DNA of 64,000 nucleotides from assembly GCF_016757735.1 (NCBI RefSeq), contig NZ_CP068439.1:1240001-1304000 (forward strand), read 5' to 3'. The translations under genes and the position numbers were made by a program. Below the pieces are notes generated by a model. The model was not told the origin of the DNA. It did no database searches and saw only the letters and a program-made list of their open reading frames with translations. Each line of letters opens with the position of its first letter. The stretch's first letter is position 1. This document shows, in pieces, positions 33,988 to 43,425 of the stretch. Source of the DNA: Aequorivita iocasae (GTDB lineage Bacteria > Bacteroidota > Bacteroidia > Flavobacteriales > Flavobacteriaceae).

Positions 33988-36594
33988 ATGAAAAAAATTC
34001 TTTACTTAATTATCATTTTGGCTGTAAACTTATCTTTTGGGCAGGATTATAGTAATGTGGTAAAAACGTATCTTCAGCAGAACCGAACGCAGTATTCTTT
34101 GCAGCAGCAAGATGTTTCTGATATTTCGGTTGCTTCCCAAAGCTTTTCAAAAAGCATGCAAGCCTATAATGTTTATGTTCAGCAGCAGCATCAGGGCATA
34201 AAATTGTACAATTCAAACTCACCTTTTTTAATTAAGGATGGTGTGGTAGTAAGTGCAAAGTTATCTTTTACACCAAATGCAGCGGCGAAAGTTAATAGCG
34301 TTAGCCCCTCTCTTTCGGCTGTAAATGCTATATCAAAAGCAGCCAGTTGGCTTGGGCTCCCAAACCCTTCAAATTTAAGTTTGTTGGAAACTTTGGGTGA
34401 CCGCAGCTATGTATTTTCTAATGGAAATATTTCACAATACAATATTCCGGTTGAGCTTGTTTATCAAAAAATGGACGACACAGACTCTTTAAAACTGGCT
34501 TGGGATTTAAGTATTTATTTGATGGACTCCACACATTATTATAGTGTGCGTATTGATGCTCTTACAGGAGATTTATTGGATACAGATGATTGGGTGGTAA
34601 GTTGTAACTTTGGTGAAGGTTCACATTCACATAATTCTACGGAAAGTATCCTTTTCGGAAATAAAACAAACAATTCTGCCCGTACCATTGCAGGGGGAGC
34701 AGCCTATAGAGTATTCCCATTGCCTTTAATAGGGCCAAATGATGGGGAAGATCAATTGCTTACCGATCCAGCAGATCCCATGGCCTCTCCTTTTGGGTGG
34801 CATGATATTGATGGTGTTATAGGTAGCGAGTTTACTACAACCCGTGGGAATAACGTTCTTGCCCAAGAAGATGCTAATGGTAACAATGGTAATGGTATGC
34901 TAGCTGATGGTGGTTCCGGACTCTTGTTTGATTTTGATTATGATCTTCCCAGAGCTCCTTTTGCATTCCGCGAAGCGGCGATAACCAATCTTTTTTATAT
35001 GAATAACATGATGCATGACATTATGTTTCATTATGGATTTGATGAGGAGTCTGGAAATTTTCAATTGAAAAATTATACCAACCTGGGAGCCCAAGGTGAT
35101 TTTGTATTTGCTGATGCCCAAGATGGAAGTGGATTAAACAACGCAAATTTTGCAACACCGCCTGATGGAGGTGCCCCTAGAATGCAAATGTATCTTTGGA
35201 CGGCTCCTGGAGATGTGTTAGGAACTTTTATGAACGTAAACTCAGGGCCGTTAGCAGGAGAATATTTGGCAATGGATTCTAATTTTATTAACGGAACTCC
35301 ACTTCCCACTACAGCTATTACAGAAGATCTAGTTCTTGTAGAAGATGATAATGGCGGTTCATCTACAGACCCACACGATGGTTGTGATACTATTTTGAAT
35401 AGTGCTGAAATTAATGGTAAAATAGCTGTGGCCAGATGGGGCGGTTGTAATGGTCCTTTTAAAATGACACAAATTGAGGCAGCAGGAGCAATAGCAGTAG
35501 TGGTAGTAAATAACACTCCTGCAGACCCAATTGCGATGCTTGGAGGTGGCTCCAACTTAAGTATTCCATGTATAATGATATATCAGTCAGACGGTGAAGC
35601 AATTATATCTGCACTGCAGAACGGCGATACAGTTAATGCTACATTGCGTGACGATGGCTCAGGAACCGACCCATTTCAAAGAGATGGCGATCTTGACAAC
35701 GTAATTATTGCCCACGAATATGGTCACGGTATTTCTAACCGTTTAACCGGCGGCCCGTCTGCAGCTGGTTGTCTTCAAAATCAAGAACAAATGGGAGAAG
35801 GATGGAGTGATTATTTTGGTATGATTCTTACTATGAAAGATGGTGATTTAAGCACTAATGTAAGAGGAACAGGAACCTATGCACTTGGTGAAGGAATTGC
35901 CGGAAGAGGACTTAGAGCAAAGCCTTATACTACAGATTTTGCACTTAATGATTTTACCTATGATTCTATAAAAACACAAGTGGCTCCTCACGGAGTAGGT
36001 TCAGTATGGACTACCATGCTTTGGGATTTAACGTGGGATCTTATTGATGAATACGGATTTGATCCAGATATTTACAATGGAACTGGAGGTAACAATATTG
36101 CTCTTCAACTTGTTATGGATGGTATGAAATTACAACCATGTAGTCCAGGGTTTGTGGACGGTCGTGATGCCATCCTTGAAGCAGACGATATTGCCAATGG
36201 TGGTGCAAACAGATGTTTAATTTGGAGAGCATTTGCTAAGCGTGGTCTTGGTGTGAGTGCAACACAAGGCAGTACTGACAGTAAAGCAGATGGTACAGAA
36301 GCTTTTGACGTGCCCCCAGGGTGTGAACTTGGAATCTCTGACAATGGTGCTGACCAAATCAATTTTGTTGTGTTCCCAAATCCTTCTAACGGAGAGATTA
36401 ACATCAAATCTAGATTTGATGTGGGAGCGGCTACCATCTCAATTTTTGATATGAACGGAAGAAAAGTCTTTGGTCAAGAAATAGAACTTCATCAGAACGC
36501 AAGAGTAGATGCCAATGGTCTTCATGCTGGTATTTACTTGATTCAGATTGAAGGAGGTAATCGTTCTCAGACTTCTAAACTGATAATTAATTAA
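33988..36594 (+). CDS. Secreted M36 (fungalysin) metalloprotease with T9SS sorting domain
   Basis: An 868-residue secreted zinc protease. It has a signal peptide (1-18, ending FGQ), a fungalysin-thermolysin propeptide-like region (about 30-200), and a protease-associated (PA) domain inserted near 450-555. The catalytic HEYGH lies at 576-580 with E604 in GEGWSD as third zinc ligand. The last 75 residues (from about VVFPNPSNGEI) are a type A T9SS sorting domain. The protein should be exported through the type IX system, for which a PorT-like gene lies at the right edge. Confidence 0.92.
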   Translation: MKKILYLIIILAVNLSFGQDYSNVVKTYLQQNRTQYSLQQQDVSDISVASQSFSKSMQAYNVYVQQQHQGIKLYNSNSPFLIKDGVVVSAKLSFTPNAAAKVNSVSPSLSAVNAISKAASWLGLPNPSNLSLLETLGDRSYVFSNGNISQYNIPVELVYQKMDDTDSLKLAWDLSIYLMDSTHYYSVRIDALTGDLLDTDDWVVSCNFGEGSHSHNSTESILFGNKTNNSARTIAGGAAYRVFPLPLIGPNDGEDQLLTDPADPMASPFGWHDIDGVIGSEFTTTRGNNVLAQEDANGNNGNGMLADGGSGLLFDFDYDLPRAPFAFREAAITNLFYMNNMMHDIMFHYGFDEESGNFQLKNYTNLGAQGDFVFADAQDGSGLNNANFATPPDGGAPRMQMYLWTAPGDVLGTFMNVNSGPLAGEYLAMDSNFINGTPLPTTAITEDLVLVEDDNGGSSTDPHDGCDTILNSAEINGKIAVARWGGCNGPFKMTQIEAAGAIAVVVVNNTPADPIAMLGGGSNLSIPCIMIYQSDGEAIISALQNGDTVNATLRDDGSGTDPFQRDGDLDNVIIAHEYGHGISNRLTGGPSAAGCLQNQEQMGEGWSDYFGMILTMKDGDLSTNVRGTGTYALGEGIAGRGLRAKPYTTDFALNDFTYDSIKTQVAPHGVGSVWTTMLWDLTWDLIDEYGFDPDIYNGTGGNNIALQLVMDGMKLQPCSPGFVDGRDAILEADDIANGGANRCLIWRAFAKRGLGVSATQGSTDSKADGTEAFDVPPGCELGISDNGADQINFVVFPNPSNGEINIKSRFDVGAATISIFDMNGRKVFGQEIELHQNARVDANGLHAGIYLIQIEGGNRSQTSKLIIN

Positions 36595-36617
36595 GAATAA
36601 AAAATAAATAAAGATTG

Positions 36618-36648
36618 AAAAGAGGCTCGTTCGAGCCTCTTTTTTTTA
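36618..36648. terminator. Intrinsic terminator between convergent protease and dxs genes
   Basis: AAAAGAGGCTCG pairs perfectly with CGAGCCTCTTTT and is followed by a T-run on the plus strand. The last bases touch the dxs stop codon. It may also slow minus-strand transcripts. Confidence 0.85.
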
Positions 36649-38421
36649 CAGATATATTTTAATTGTTTTATAGATTGCTTCAGAAGAAATTCCAAACTTT
36701 GACTGCAATTCTTCCACAGTTCCATGTTCTGGAAAAACATCGGGGATGCCTAACATCTTAATAGTTGTCTTATAATGAGGGCTGGCAAATGAAACAATAG
36801 CAGAGCCCATTCCGCCTACAGCAGTTCCATCCTCCACGGTAATTACAGTTTCATATTTCTGAAAAAGCTCATGCAATAAAGTTTCGTCTAGCGGTTTTAA
36901 AAAACGAAGATCAACGCAGCCCACTCGCTTCCTTTGGGAAGGGGAGAGTAAATTTATGGCTTTCAGTGCATTATGGCATACAGGGCCAAGGGTTAATAAG
37001 AGAATTTTATTGCCTTCTTTTAAAATTTCGGCCGTTCCAATATTAATTAAATTGAAAGGCTTCTTCCAATCCAAAATACTGCCTCTACCTCGTGGATAAC
37101 GGATGAAAATGGGCAAATCCAGTCCAAGTTGAGCCGTAAACATTATATTTCGCAATTCAGTCTCATTACGGGGAACAAAAATAATCAGGTTCGGAATACA
37201 ATTTAAATACGCCAAATCGAAGATTCCATGGTGTGTTGCGCCATCTTCACCTACAATCCCGGCACGGTCCAAACAAAAAATCACAGGTATTTTTTGAAGG
37301 CAAACATCGTGGATTACCTGATCGTAAGCCCGTTGCAAAAAAGTAGAGTAAATATTACAGAAAACGGTAAAACCTTGTGTAGCCATTCCCGCTGAAAAAG
37401 TTACTGCGTGTTGCTCTGCAATCCCAACGTCAAAAGCACGTTGGGGGAAAATATCCATCATAAATTTTAAGGAACTTCCCGTTGGCATTGCGGGGGTGAT
37501 GCCAATAATTTTTTCATTTTCTGAAGCTAACTCAACCAATGTTTTTCCAAATACATCTTGAAATTTGGGAGGTTGCAATTGGTTATTTTTCGGCGGAAGA
37601 TTTCCCGTAAGGGCATCAAATTTTCCTGGGGCATGATATACTACTTGGTTTTCTTCGGCTTGCCGAAGCCCTTTTCCTTTGGTTGTTATTATGTGAAGTA
37701 CTTTTGGTCCCGAAACATTTTTAAGTCTTTCCAATTCTGCAATTACCAAATCTATATTATGCCCATCGATTGGTCCGGAATAATTAAAGTTTAATGCTTC
37801 AAAAATAGTATCTGCCTCTTTTGCGCCATTCAATTTTACTTTGGTGAAATAATTTTTCAGCGCCCCTACGCTTGGATCAATGCCAATAGCATTATCATTC
37901 AGAATAATCAATAAGTTAGTGTCAGTAACTCCTGCGTGGTTCAAGGCTTCAAACGCCATCCCGCTGGCAATGGAGGCGTCGCCTACAACGGCTATGTGCT
38001 GCCTATCCTTTTCGCCTTTTAATTTTGATGCAATTGCCATTCCCAGAGCTGCTGAAATTGCGGTACTGCTATGCCCAACCCCAAAAGTATCATAAATACT
38101 CTCGGCCCGTTTAGGAAAACCACTGATGCCCCCCAACTGTCGATTGGTATGAAAAATTTCCTTCCTACCCGTTAATATTTTATGACCGTATGCTTGGTGG
38201 CCAACATCCCACACCAAAATATCATCGGGGGTATTAAAAACGTAATGTAAGGCGATGGTAAGCTCAACTACGCCCAGGCTCGCCCCCAAGTGACCTTCTT
38301 TGGTCGCCACTATATTTATAATAAATTCACGGAGCTCTTTTGCCAGTTGCGGCAATTTTTTCTGTGGAATTTTCCGGAGGTCATCAGGAAATGTGATGGT
38401 ATCTAATATATTGTTTGGCAC
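36646..38421 (-). CDS. dxs: 1-deoxy-D-xylulose-5-phosphate synthase
   Basis: First enzyme of the methylerythritol phosphate route to isoprenoids, using thiamine diphosphate to join pyruvate and glyceraldehyde 3-phosphate. In the 591-residue protein the ThDP motif starts GDASIASGMAFEALNHAG near 147. The pyrimidine-binding domain has GEDGATHHG near 405, and a transketolase C-domain ends the protein. It supplies precursors for the polyprenyl synthase encoded at 50.3 kb. It is divergent from tadA. Confidence 0.96.
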   Translation of the reverse strand: MPNNILDTITFPDDLRKIPQKKLPQLAKELREFIINIVATKEGHLGASLGVVELTIALHYVFNTPDDILVWDVGHQAYGHKILTGRKEIFHTNRQLGGISGFPKRAESIYDTFGVGHSSTAISAALGMAIASKLKGEKDRQHIAVVGDASIASGMAFEALNHAGVTDTNLLIILNDNAIGIDPSVGALKNYFTKVKLNGAKEADTIFEALNFNYSGPIDGHNIDLVIAELERLKNVSGPKVLHIITTKGKGLRQAEENQVVYHAPGKFDALTGNLPPKNNQLQPPKFQDVFGKTLVELASENEKIIGITPAMPTGSSLKFMMDIFPQRAFDVGIAEQHAVTFSAGMATQGFTVFCNIYSTFLQRAYDQVIHDVCLQKIPVIFCLDRAGIVGEDGATHHGIFDLAYLNCIPNLIIFVPRNETELRNIMFTAQLGLDLPIFIRYPRGRGSILDWKKPFNLINIGTAEILKEGNKILLLTLGPVCHNALKAINLLSPSQRKRVGCVDLRFLKPLDETLLHELFQKYETVITVEDGTAVGGMGSAIVSFASPHYKTTIKMLGIPDVFPEHGTVEELQSKFGISSEAIYKTIKIYL

Positions 38422-38443
38422 GGTGTAAAGATACAGTTATTGC

Positions 38444-38490
38444 GAATTTGTTAATTGTTGAATTCGTTAATTTGTTAATTCGTAATTTCG
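38444..38490. repeat. Degenerate AATTxGTTAATT repeats between dxs and tadA
   Basis: About four imperfect copies of a GAATT(T/C)GTTAATT unit lie in the 100-nt divergent promoter region. They could be simple-sequence drift or binding sites controlling one of the two genes. Confidence 0.4.
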
Positions 38491-38521
38491 TTTTTCAATT
38501 TCACTATAAAATCTAAGAAAA

Positions 38522-38977
38522 TTGAGCATAATAAAGCCTTACGACGATACCTATTTTATGAAAAGAGCACTGCAGGAAGCAGAAGCAGCTTATAAAAATG
38601 GAGAAATGCCCATTGGGGCCGTTATTGTTATAAACAATCAGATTATTGCCCGTTCGCACAACCTTACAGAAACCTTGAACGATGTTACTGCTCATGCGGA
38701 AATGCAGGCTATTACTGCTGCAGCTAATTATTTGGGAGGAAAATATTTAATTGATTGTACGCTGTATGTAACGATAGAGCCCTGCCAAATGTGTGCAGGG
38801 GCTTTGTATTGGAGCCAAATCTCCAGGATTGTGTATGGGGCAAGAGACGAACAGCGCGGATGTATTAACTTAAGTACAAAGCTGCATCCAAAGACAAAAA
38901 TGTTTGGTGGAGTTATGGCCGAAGATGCTTCACAGCTGCTAAAACGGTTCTTTATCGAGAAAAGAAATTTAAACTGA
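38522..38977 (+). CDS. tadA: tRNA-specific adenosine deaminase
   Basis: Deaminates the wobble adenosine of tRNA-Arg to inosine. The 151-residue zinc deaminase has H58-A-E60 and P87-C88-x2-C91, giving zinc ligands and the proton-shuttling glutamate. The start is a TTG at 38522, preferred because the YDDTYFMKRALQEAE N-terminus is typical of the family; an internal ATG at 38558 would cut this conserved part. Guanine or other nucleoside deaminases share the fold, so specificity is inferred from length and motif. Confidence 0.85.
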   Translation: MSIIKPYDDTYFMKRALQEAEAAYKNGEMPIGAVIVINNQIIARSHNLTETLNDVTAHAEMQAITAAANYLGGKYLIDCTLYVTIEPCQMCAGALYWSQISRIVYGARDEQRGCINLSTKLHPKTKMFGGVMAEDASQLLKRFFIEKRNLN

Positions 38978-38980
38978 AAT

Positions 38981-39012
38981 AAAAAAAGCCTTTCAATTTT
39001 GAAAGGCTTTAG
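38981..39012 (-). terminator. Intrinsic terminator of the cold-shock gene
   Basis: AAAGCCTTTCAA pairs with TTGAAAGGCTTT, with a T-run on the minus strand. It starts 19 nt after the cold-shock gene stop and also lies just after tadA. Confidence 0.8.
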
Positions 39013-39030
39013 GAGTTAACGTATATTTTT

Positions 39031-39228
39031 TTAGTCGTGGATTACGCGAACCTGAGCCGCAACACGTCCTTTTCTTCCTTCTTCTTCAACATATTCTACT
39101 TTGTCACCTTCGTTAAGGGCTTCACCGTTTAAGCCCGTTACGTGTACAAAAATGTCTTTTCCGGTATCGTCGTTTGTGATAAAACCGTAACCTTTAGATT
39201 CATTAAAAAATTTTACTGTTCCTTCCAT
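39031..39228 (-). CDS. Cold-shock protein (CspA family)
   Basis: A 65-residue single cold-shock domain that binds single-stranded RNA and DNA. RNP1 is KGYGFI at 12-17 and RNP2 is DIFVHV at 25-30. Length and sequence are typical of flavobacterial Csp proteins, which act as RNA chaperones. It is a single-gene unit with its own terminator. Confidence 0.95.
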   Translation of the reverse strand: MEGTVKFFNESKGYGFITNDDTGKDIFVHVTGLNGEALNEGDKVEYVEEEGRKGRVAAQVRVIHD

Positions 39229-39326
39229 TTTAAATAAAAAAATAAATTAATAATAAGTTACAAATGTAAAATAATTATGATTTCATTTGTTAACAAATTG
39301 AAAATTTTTTGGTAAATGCCAATTTT

Positions 39327-39572
39327 TCATATTTTTTTATCCTTCTGGTAATCCCTCATCTTATTAATGTTTTCTTTGGTAAGCATATATTCCTTAACGT
39401 TTCTGTTTCTCCATCTATGGTAAATAAAAAGGGGCATCAATATAAAAAACCCGACCATTAAGGTAAGGCCAATGATTAAATTTCCAGTTGCTTCATCTTC
39501 TGTCTTTAGATAGAAGCCTGCTGCCAAACCTATAAGTACGGTTATGAATAATATGCTAATAATGTATTTCAT
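39327..39572 (-). CDS. Small two-helix membrane protein
   Basis: An 81-residue protein with two hydrophobic helices (about 3-20 and 31-51) and a basic C-terminal tail of 30 residues. It begins 32 nt after the ClC gene ends, on the same strand, and is probably co-transcribed with it. I do not recognise a family. Confidence 0.65.
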   Translation of the reverse strand: MKYIISILFITVLIGLAAGFYLKTEDEATGNLIIGLTLMVGFFILMPLFIYHRWRNRNVKEYMLTKENINKMRDYQKDKKI

Positions 39573-39604
39573 CTAATACGTTTTAAATTTGATTATCTGT
39601 TGCC

Positions 39605-41401
39605 TTACTTCCCTGAAAAGTCAATCAACTTTCGGCGATAGGCAGTAAGGAGTTTTGATTTTGAAACGAAACCATAGTATTTTCCGTTGCTTATTACAGG
39701 AAGGTTCCACGCCCCGGTGTCTTGGAATTTTTTCATGACATCGGTCATTTTATCTTCATCCATATTAATGATATCTGGAGGATGGTGCATAAGTTCCTTC
39801 GCTTTTAACTCTTCGTATAAATTTTGATCAAACATAACCGGGCGCAAATCATCCAATAATATAATACCCTCCAGTGAATCCGTCTCTTTGTTAAGTACCG
39901 GGAAAAGATTTCTTTTGGATTTAACAATAGCCTGATGTACAATTTCACCCAGGTTCATTTCTGGGTTTATGCTAATAAAGTCCCGTTCTATCACGGTTTG
40001 TATATCCATTAAAGTGAGTACCGCATGGTCCTTGTTGTGCGTTATTAAATCTCCTTTTCGTCCCAGCTCCATAGCATAAACAGAGTGTGGAATAAAATAT
40101 TTAGTGATAGAAAAAGAAATAGCAGCGGTAATCATCAATGGAATAAAAAGTTCATAGCCGCCAGTAACTTCGGCAATAAGGAATATGGCTGTAAGGGGGG
40201 CGTAGAGCACGCCGGCCATTAAACCGGTCATTCCCACAAGAGTGAAATTGCTTTCAGAAACTCCATTTGGGAAGAGCCCACAATTGTTCAGGATTTTTGC
40301 GGCAACGTTGCCCATAATACTTCCCATAAAAAGTACTGGAGCGAAAATACCACCCACGCCTCCTGCACCAAAAGTGAGGGCGCTAGCTATAATCTTAAAG
40401 AAGACCAGTCCTGCCAATAGGGCAATTACCACCCAAATACTACTTAGTTCTAGGTTAAATATATTGTTCTGTAATGCTATTTCGGGGTTTCCTTTTACTA
40501 GGTTGTTGATTACATCAAAACCTTCACCGTAAAGCGGGGGGATGAAATACACCAATATTCCCAAACCCACACCCCCAACAAGTAGGCGCTTGCCGGGAGA
40601 ATTTATTTTTTCAAAAACCGATTGTATATAGGCGTATACTTTCGTAAAGTACACTGAGGTAAACCCCGCCGCAATTCCCAAGATCATATAAAATGGCACA
40701 TCGCTCAAATAAAATGCATCGGTATTTTTAAAGGGAAGCAAAATATCATTTCCGAAGAAAAAATAAGAAGTAAGTATCCCAGAAATTGATGCCAACAAAA
40801 GTGGAAGCATGGATGCTAGTGTAAGATCCAAACTAAATACCTCAATCGCAAAAATCAACGCCGCTATGGGCGCCTTAAAAATAGAAGCCATTGCTCCGGC
40901 CGCAGCACAACCAATCAATAAAGTTCTATTGGCTTGGTTTAAATGAAGTACCCTAGAGAGATTTGAACTTAAAGCCGCGCCAGTTGCAACCGTGGGGCCT
41001 TCAAGACCCACAGATCCTCCAAAACCAACGGTTATGGGGGCCGTTAAAATACTGCCAAACATTTGGTAGCGCTTTATAAACCCTTTCTTTTTTGAAATTG
41101 CAAATAATGTGGAAGGAATACCATGGCTTACTTTTTTCCGTATTACATACTTAATGATAAAATAGACAAGGGTGAGCCCAAGTATGGGGAACACGAAATA
41201 AAAAGCGGTATGGTAATATTGAATCAGGTTTCCTTCTAGCAAATGCTGGATAAAGTGCGTAAGGTTTTTAAGGATAACCGCGCCAACACCCGACAAAAAG
41301 CCCACAATAATCGCTATTAAATACACAAACTGCGTTTGCGAGATGTATTTAATACGCCAAATAAGAAAGCGGGTTAATAAATTTCGTTTTTGTTTTGGCA
41401 T
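39605..41401 (-). CDS. ClC-family chloride channel/antiporter with CBS domains
   Basis: A 598-residue membrane protein. The ClC selectivity motif GSVGLEGPT contains the gating glutamate E134. GVLYAPLTAIFLIAE near 400 is another family motif. About ten to twelve membrane helices are followed by two CBS domains (about 460-590) that usually bind adenine nucleotides. The gating glutamate allows either channel or Cl-/H+ exchange. I chose the ATG at 41401; a TTG at 41416 would overlap the aspS terminator. Confidence 0.9.
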   Translation of the reverse strand: MPKQKRNLLTRFLIWRIKYISQTQFVYLIAIIVGFLSGVGAVILKNLTHFIQHLLEGNLIQYYHTAFYFVFPILGLTLVYFIIKYVIRKKVSHGIPSTLFAISKKKGFIKRYQMFGSILTAPITVGFGGSVGLEGPTVATGAALSSNLSRVLHLNQANRTLLIGCAAAGAMASIFKAPIAALIFAIEVFSLDLTLASMLPLLLASISGILTSYFFFGNDILLPFKNTDAFYLSDVPFYMILGIAAGFTSVYFTKVYAYIQSVFEKINSPGKRLLVGGVGLGILVYFIPPLYGEGFDVINNLVKGNPEIALQNNIFNLELSSIWVVIALLAGLVFFKIIASALTFGAGGVGGIFAPVLFMGSIMGNVAAKILNNCGLFPNGVSESNFTLVGMTGLMAGVLYAPLTAIFLIAEVTGGYELFIPLMITAAISFSITKYFIPHSVYAMELGRKGDLITHNKDHAVLTLMDIQTVIERDFISINPEMNLGEIVHQAIVKSKRNLFPVLNKETDSLEGIILLDDLRPVMFDQNLYEELKAKELMHHPPDIINMDEDKMTDVMKKFQDTGAWNLPVISNGKYYGFVSKSKLLTAYRRKLIDFSGK

Positions 41402-41414
41402 CCTTAAAGCTATC

Positions 41415-41443
41415 AAAAAATCCCGCGTTAGCAGGATTTTTTT
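41415..41443 (-). terminator. Intrinsic terminator of aspS
   Basis: On the minus strand AAAATCC and GGATTTTT form the stem around a GC-containing loop, followed by T residues, immediately after the aspS stop. Confidence 0.65.
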
Positions 41444-41444
41444 C

Positions 41445-43199
41445 TTAAGATTTTATTTCAACTTTTAAATGAAGTTCTTCCAATTGCTTTTCATCGATTG
41501 GCGCAGGTGCATCAATCATTACGTCGCGACCTGCATTGTTTTTAGGGAAAGCAATAAAATCGCGGATGGTTTCCTGTCCGCCCAAAATGGCAACCAGTCT
41601 GTCCAACCCAAAAGCAATACCGCCGTGTGGAGGAGCGCCATATTGGAAAGCGTCCATTAAAAAGCCGAACTGTGCTTTTGCTTCTTCGGGTGTGAAGCCC
41701 AAATAATCAAACATCAGCGCCTGTGTTTTTTTATCGTGAATTCTTATTGAACCACCGCCAATTTCATTTCCATTTAAAACCAAATCGTAGGCATTTGCTT
41801 TTACATCACCTGGGTTGGTGGCCAAAAGCTCCAACTGCCCGGGTTTTGGGGAAGTAAAGGGGTGGTGCATGGCGTGGTAACGCTCGGTTTCCTCATCCCA
41901 TTCCAAAAGCGGGAAATCCACAACCCAAAGTGGGGCGAATTCATTGTTTTTGCGTAATCCAAGTTGTTCTGCCAAGTGCATTCGCAGCGCACTCAACTGG
42001 GTTCTCGCTTTGTTTTTTGCGCCTGAAAGCACGCAGATTAAGTCGCCGGATTTTGCCCCGGTTGCTTCTGCCCATTTTGCCAAATCTTCTTCAGAATAAA
42101 ATTTATCTACGGAAGATTTATAGGTTCCGTCTTCGTTGCAGCGAACATAAACCATTCCCATAGCACCGATTTGTGGACGCTTCAGCCAATCTATTAAATT
42201 GTCTATTTCTTTTCTTGTGAAATTATTTCCGCCGGGAACTGCTATTCCCACAACCAATTCTGCTTGATTGAAAACGTTGAAATCTTTGTGCTGTGCAACA
42301 GCATTCAACTCGCCAAACTCCATCCCGAAACGAATATCCGGTTTGTCGTTTCCGTATTTTGCCATCGCTTCGTCGTAAGTCATTCTTGGAAATTCGGAAA
42401 TTTCTACTCCATTAATTTCCTTCAGCAAATGTTTGGTCAATCCTTCAAAAGCGTTTAAGATATCTTCTTGCTCCACAAAGGCCATTTCGCAGTCTATTTG
42501 TGTGAATTCCGGCTGGCGGTCTGCACGCAAATCCTCATCGCGGAAGCATTTTACTATTTGGAAATACTTATCCAAACCGCCCACCATAAGCAGTTGCTTA
42601 AAGGTTTGGGGTGATTGCGGAAGGGCGTAAAACTGTCCTTCATTCATACGGGAAGGCACTACAAAATCGCGCGCCCCTTCAGGAGTTGATTTTATTAAAT
42701 AAGGCGTTTCTACTTCAACGAAACCTTCATTTGATAAATAATTGCGAACGGCAATGGCCACTTTGTGGCGGAAAATAAGATTCTCACGAACGGGTTTTCT
42801 GCGGATGTCGAGGTAACGGTATTTCATCCGTAAATCCTCCCCACCGTCGGTTTCATCTTCTATGGTGAAGGGAGGGGTGAGGGATTCATTCAGTATAGTC
42901 AGTTCAGAAACCAAAATCTCAACATCGCCGGTTGGCATGTTTGGATTTTTGCTTTCACGCTCAATTACGGTACCCGTTACTTGTATGACAAACTCGCGCC
43001 CCAGTTTTGTGGCTTTTTCCATTACTTCTTTTGAAGTTCTTTCCTCATCAAAAATAAGTTGGGTAATGCCGTAGCGATCCCGAAGGTCTACCCAGACCAT
43101 AAAGCCTTTGTCACGGGTTTTATGTACCCAGCCTGCCAGAGTTACCGTTTTATTTATGTCTGCCGCGCGAAGCTGGCCGTTGTTGTGCGTTCTGTACAT
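41445..43199 (-). CDS. aspS: Aspartyl-tRNA synthetase
   Basis: Charges tRNA-Asp. The 584-residue bacterial-type enzyme has an N-terminal OB-fold anticodon-binding domain (1-105). The class II core carries motif 2 [18 protein letters not shown] near 216-233. The bacterial GAD insert lies near 290-410, and motif 3 GIAFGLDRL near 527. A perfect TAnnTTTG element lies upstream. Confidence 0.96.
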   Translation of the reverse strand: MYRTHNNGQLRAADINKTVTLAGWVHKTRDKGFMVWVDLRDRYGITQLIFDEERTSKEVMEKATKLGREFVIQVTGTVIERESKNPNMPTGDVEILVSELTILNESLTPPFTIEDETDGGEDLRMKYRYLDIRRKPVRENLIFRHKVAIAVRNYLSNEGFVEVETPYLIKSTPEGARDFVVPSRMNEGQFYALPQSPQTFKQLLMVGGLDKYFQIVKCFRDEDLRADRQPEFTQIDCEMAFVEQEDILNAFEGLTKHLLKEINGVEISEFPRMTYDEAMAKYGNDKPDIRFGMEFGELNAVAQHKDFNVFNQAELVVGIAVPGGNNFTRKEIDNLIDWLKRPQIGAMGMVYVRCNEDGTYKSSVDKFYSEEDLAKWAEATGAKSGDLICVLSGAKNKARTQLSALRMHLAEQLGLRKNNEFAPLWVVDFPLLEWDEETERYHAMHHPFTSPKPGQLELLATNPGDVKANAYDLVLNGNEIGGGSIRIHDKKTQALMFDYLGFTPEEAKAQFGFLMDAFQYGAPPHGGIAFGLDRLVAILGGQETIRDFIAFPKNNAGRDVMIDAPAPIDEKQLEELHLKVEIKS

Positions 43200-43224
43200 T
43201 TTATTCTAAAAAAAATTGAGACGG

Positions 43225-43232
43225 CAAATTTA
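43225..43232 (-). promoter_or_regulatory. -7 element of the aspS promoter
   Basis: TAAATTTG on the minus strand is a perfect TAnnTTTG element, 25 nt before the aspS ATG. Confidence 0.55.
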
Positions 43233-43311
43233 ATAAGTATTAAATGAATTGTTATGGTTTTGAAGGGATTATTATTTAGGACAAGCGGGTTTACAAATAC
43301 ACAAATTTTTA

Positions 43312-43356
43312 AAATAAGAAAAGACCTGCCTATTTTTTAAAATCCGACAGGTCTTT
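43312..43356 (-). terminator. Intrinsic terminator of the RND efflux operon
   Basis: AAAGACCTG (43320-43328) pairs with CAGGTCTTT (43348-43356) and is followed on the minus strand by a T-rich run. It lies 70 nt after the pump gene stop. Confidence 0.7.
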
Positions 43357-43425
43357 GTGCAATACAACTTTAACTTTTGCCATATTTTTATGGCATTTTA
43401 TATGTCATATGATGTGACAGAATCT

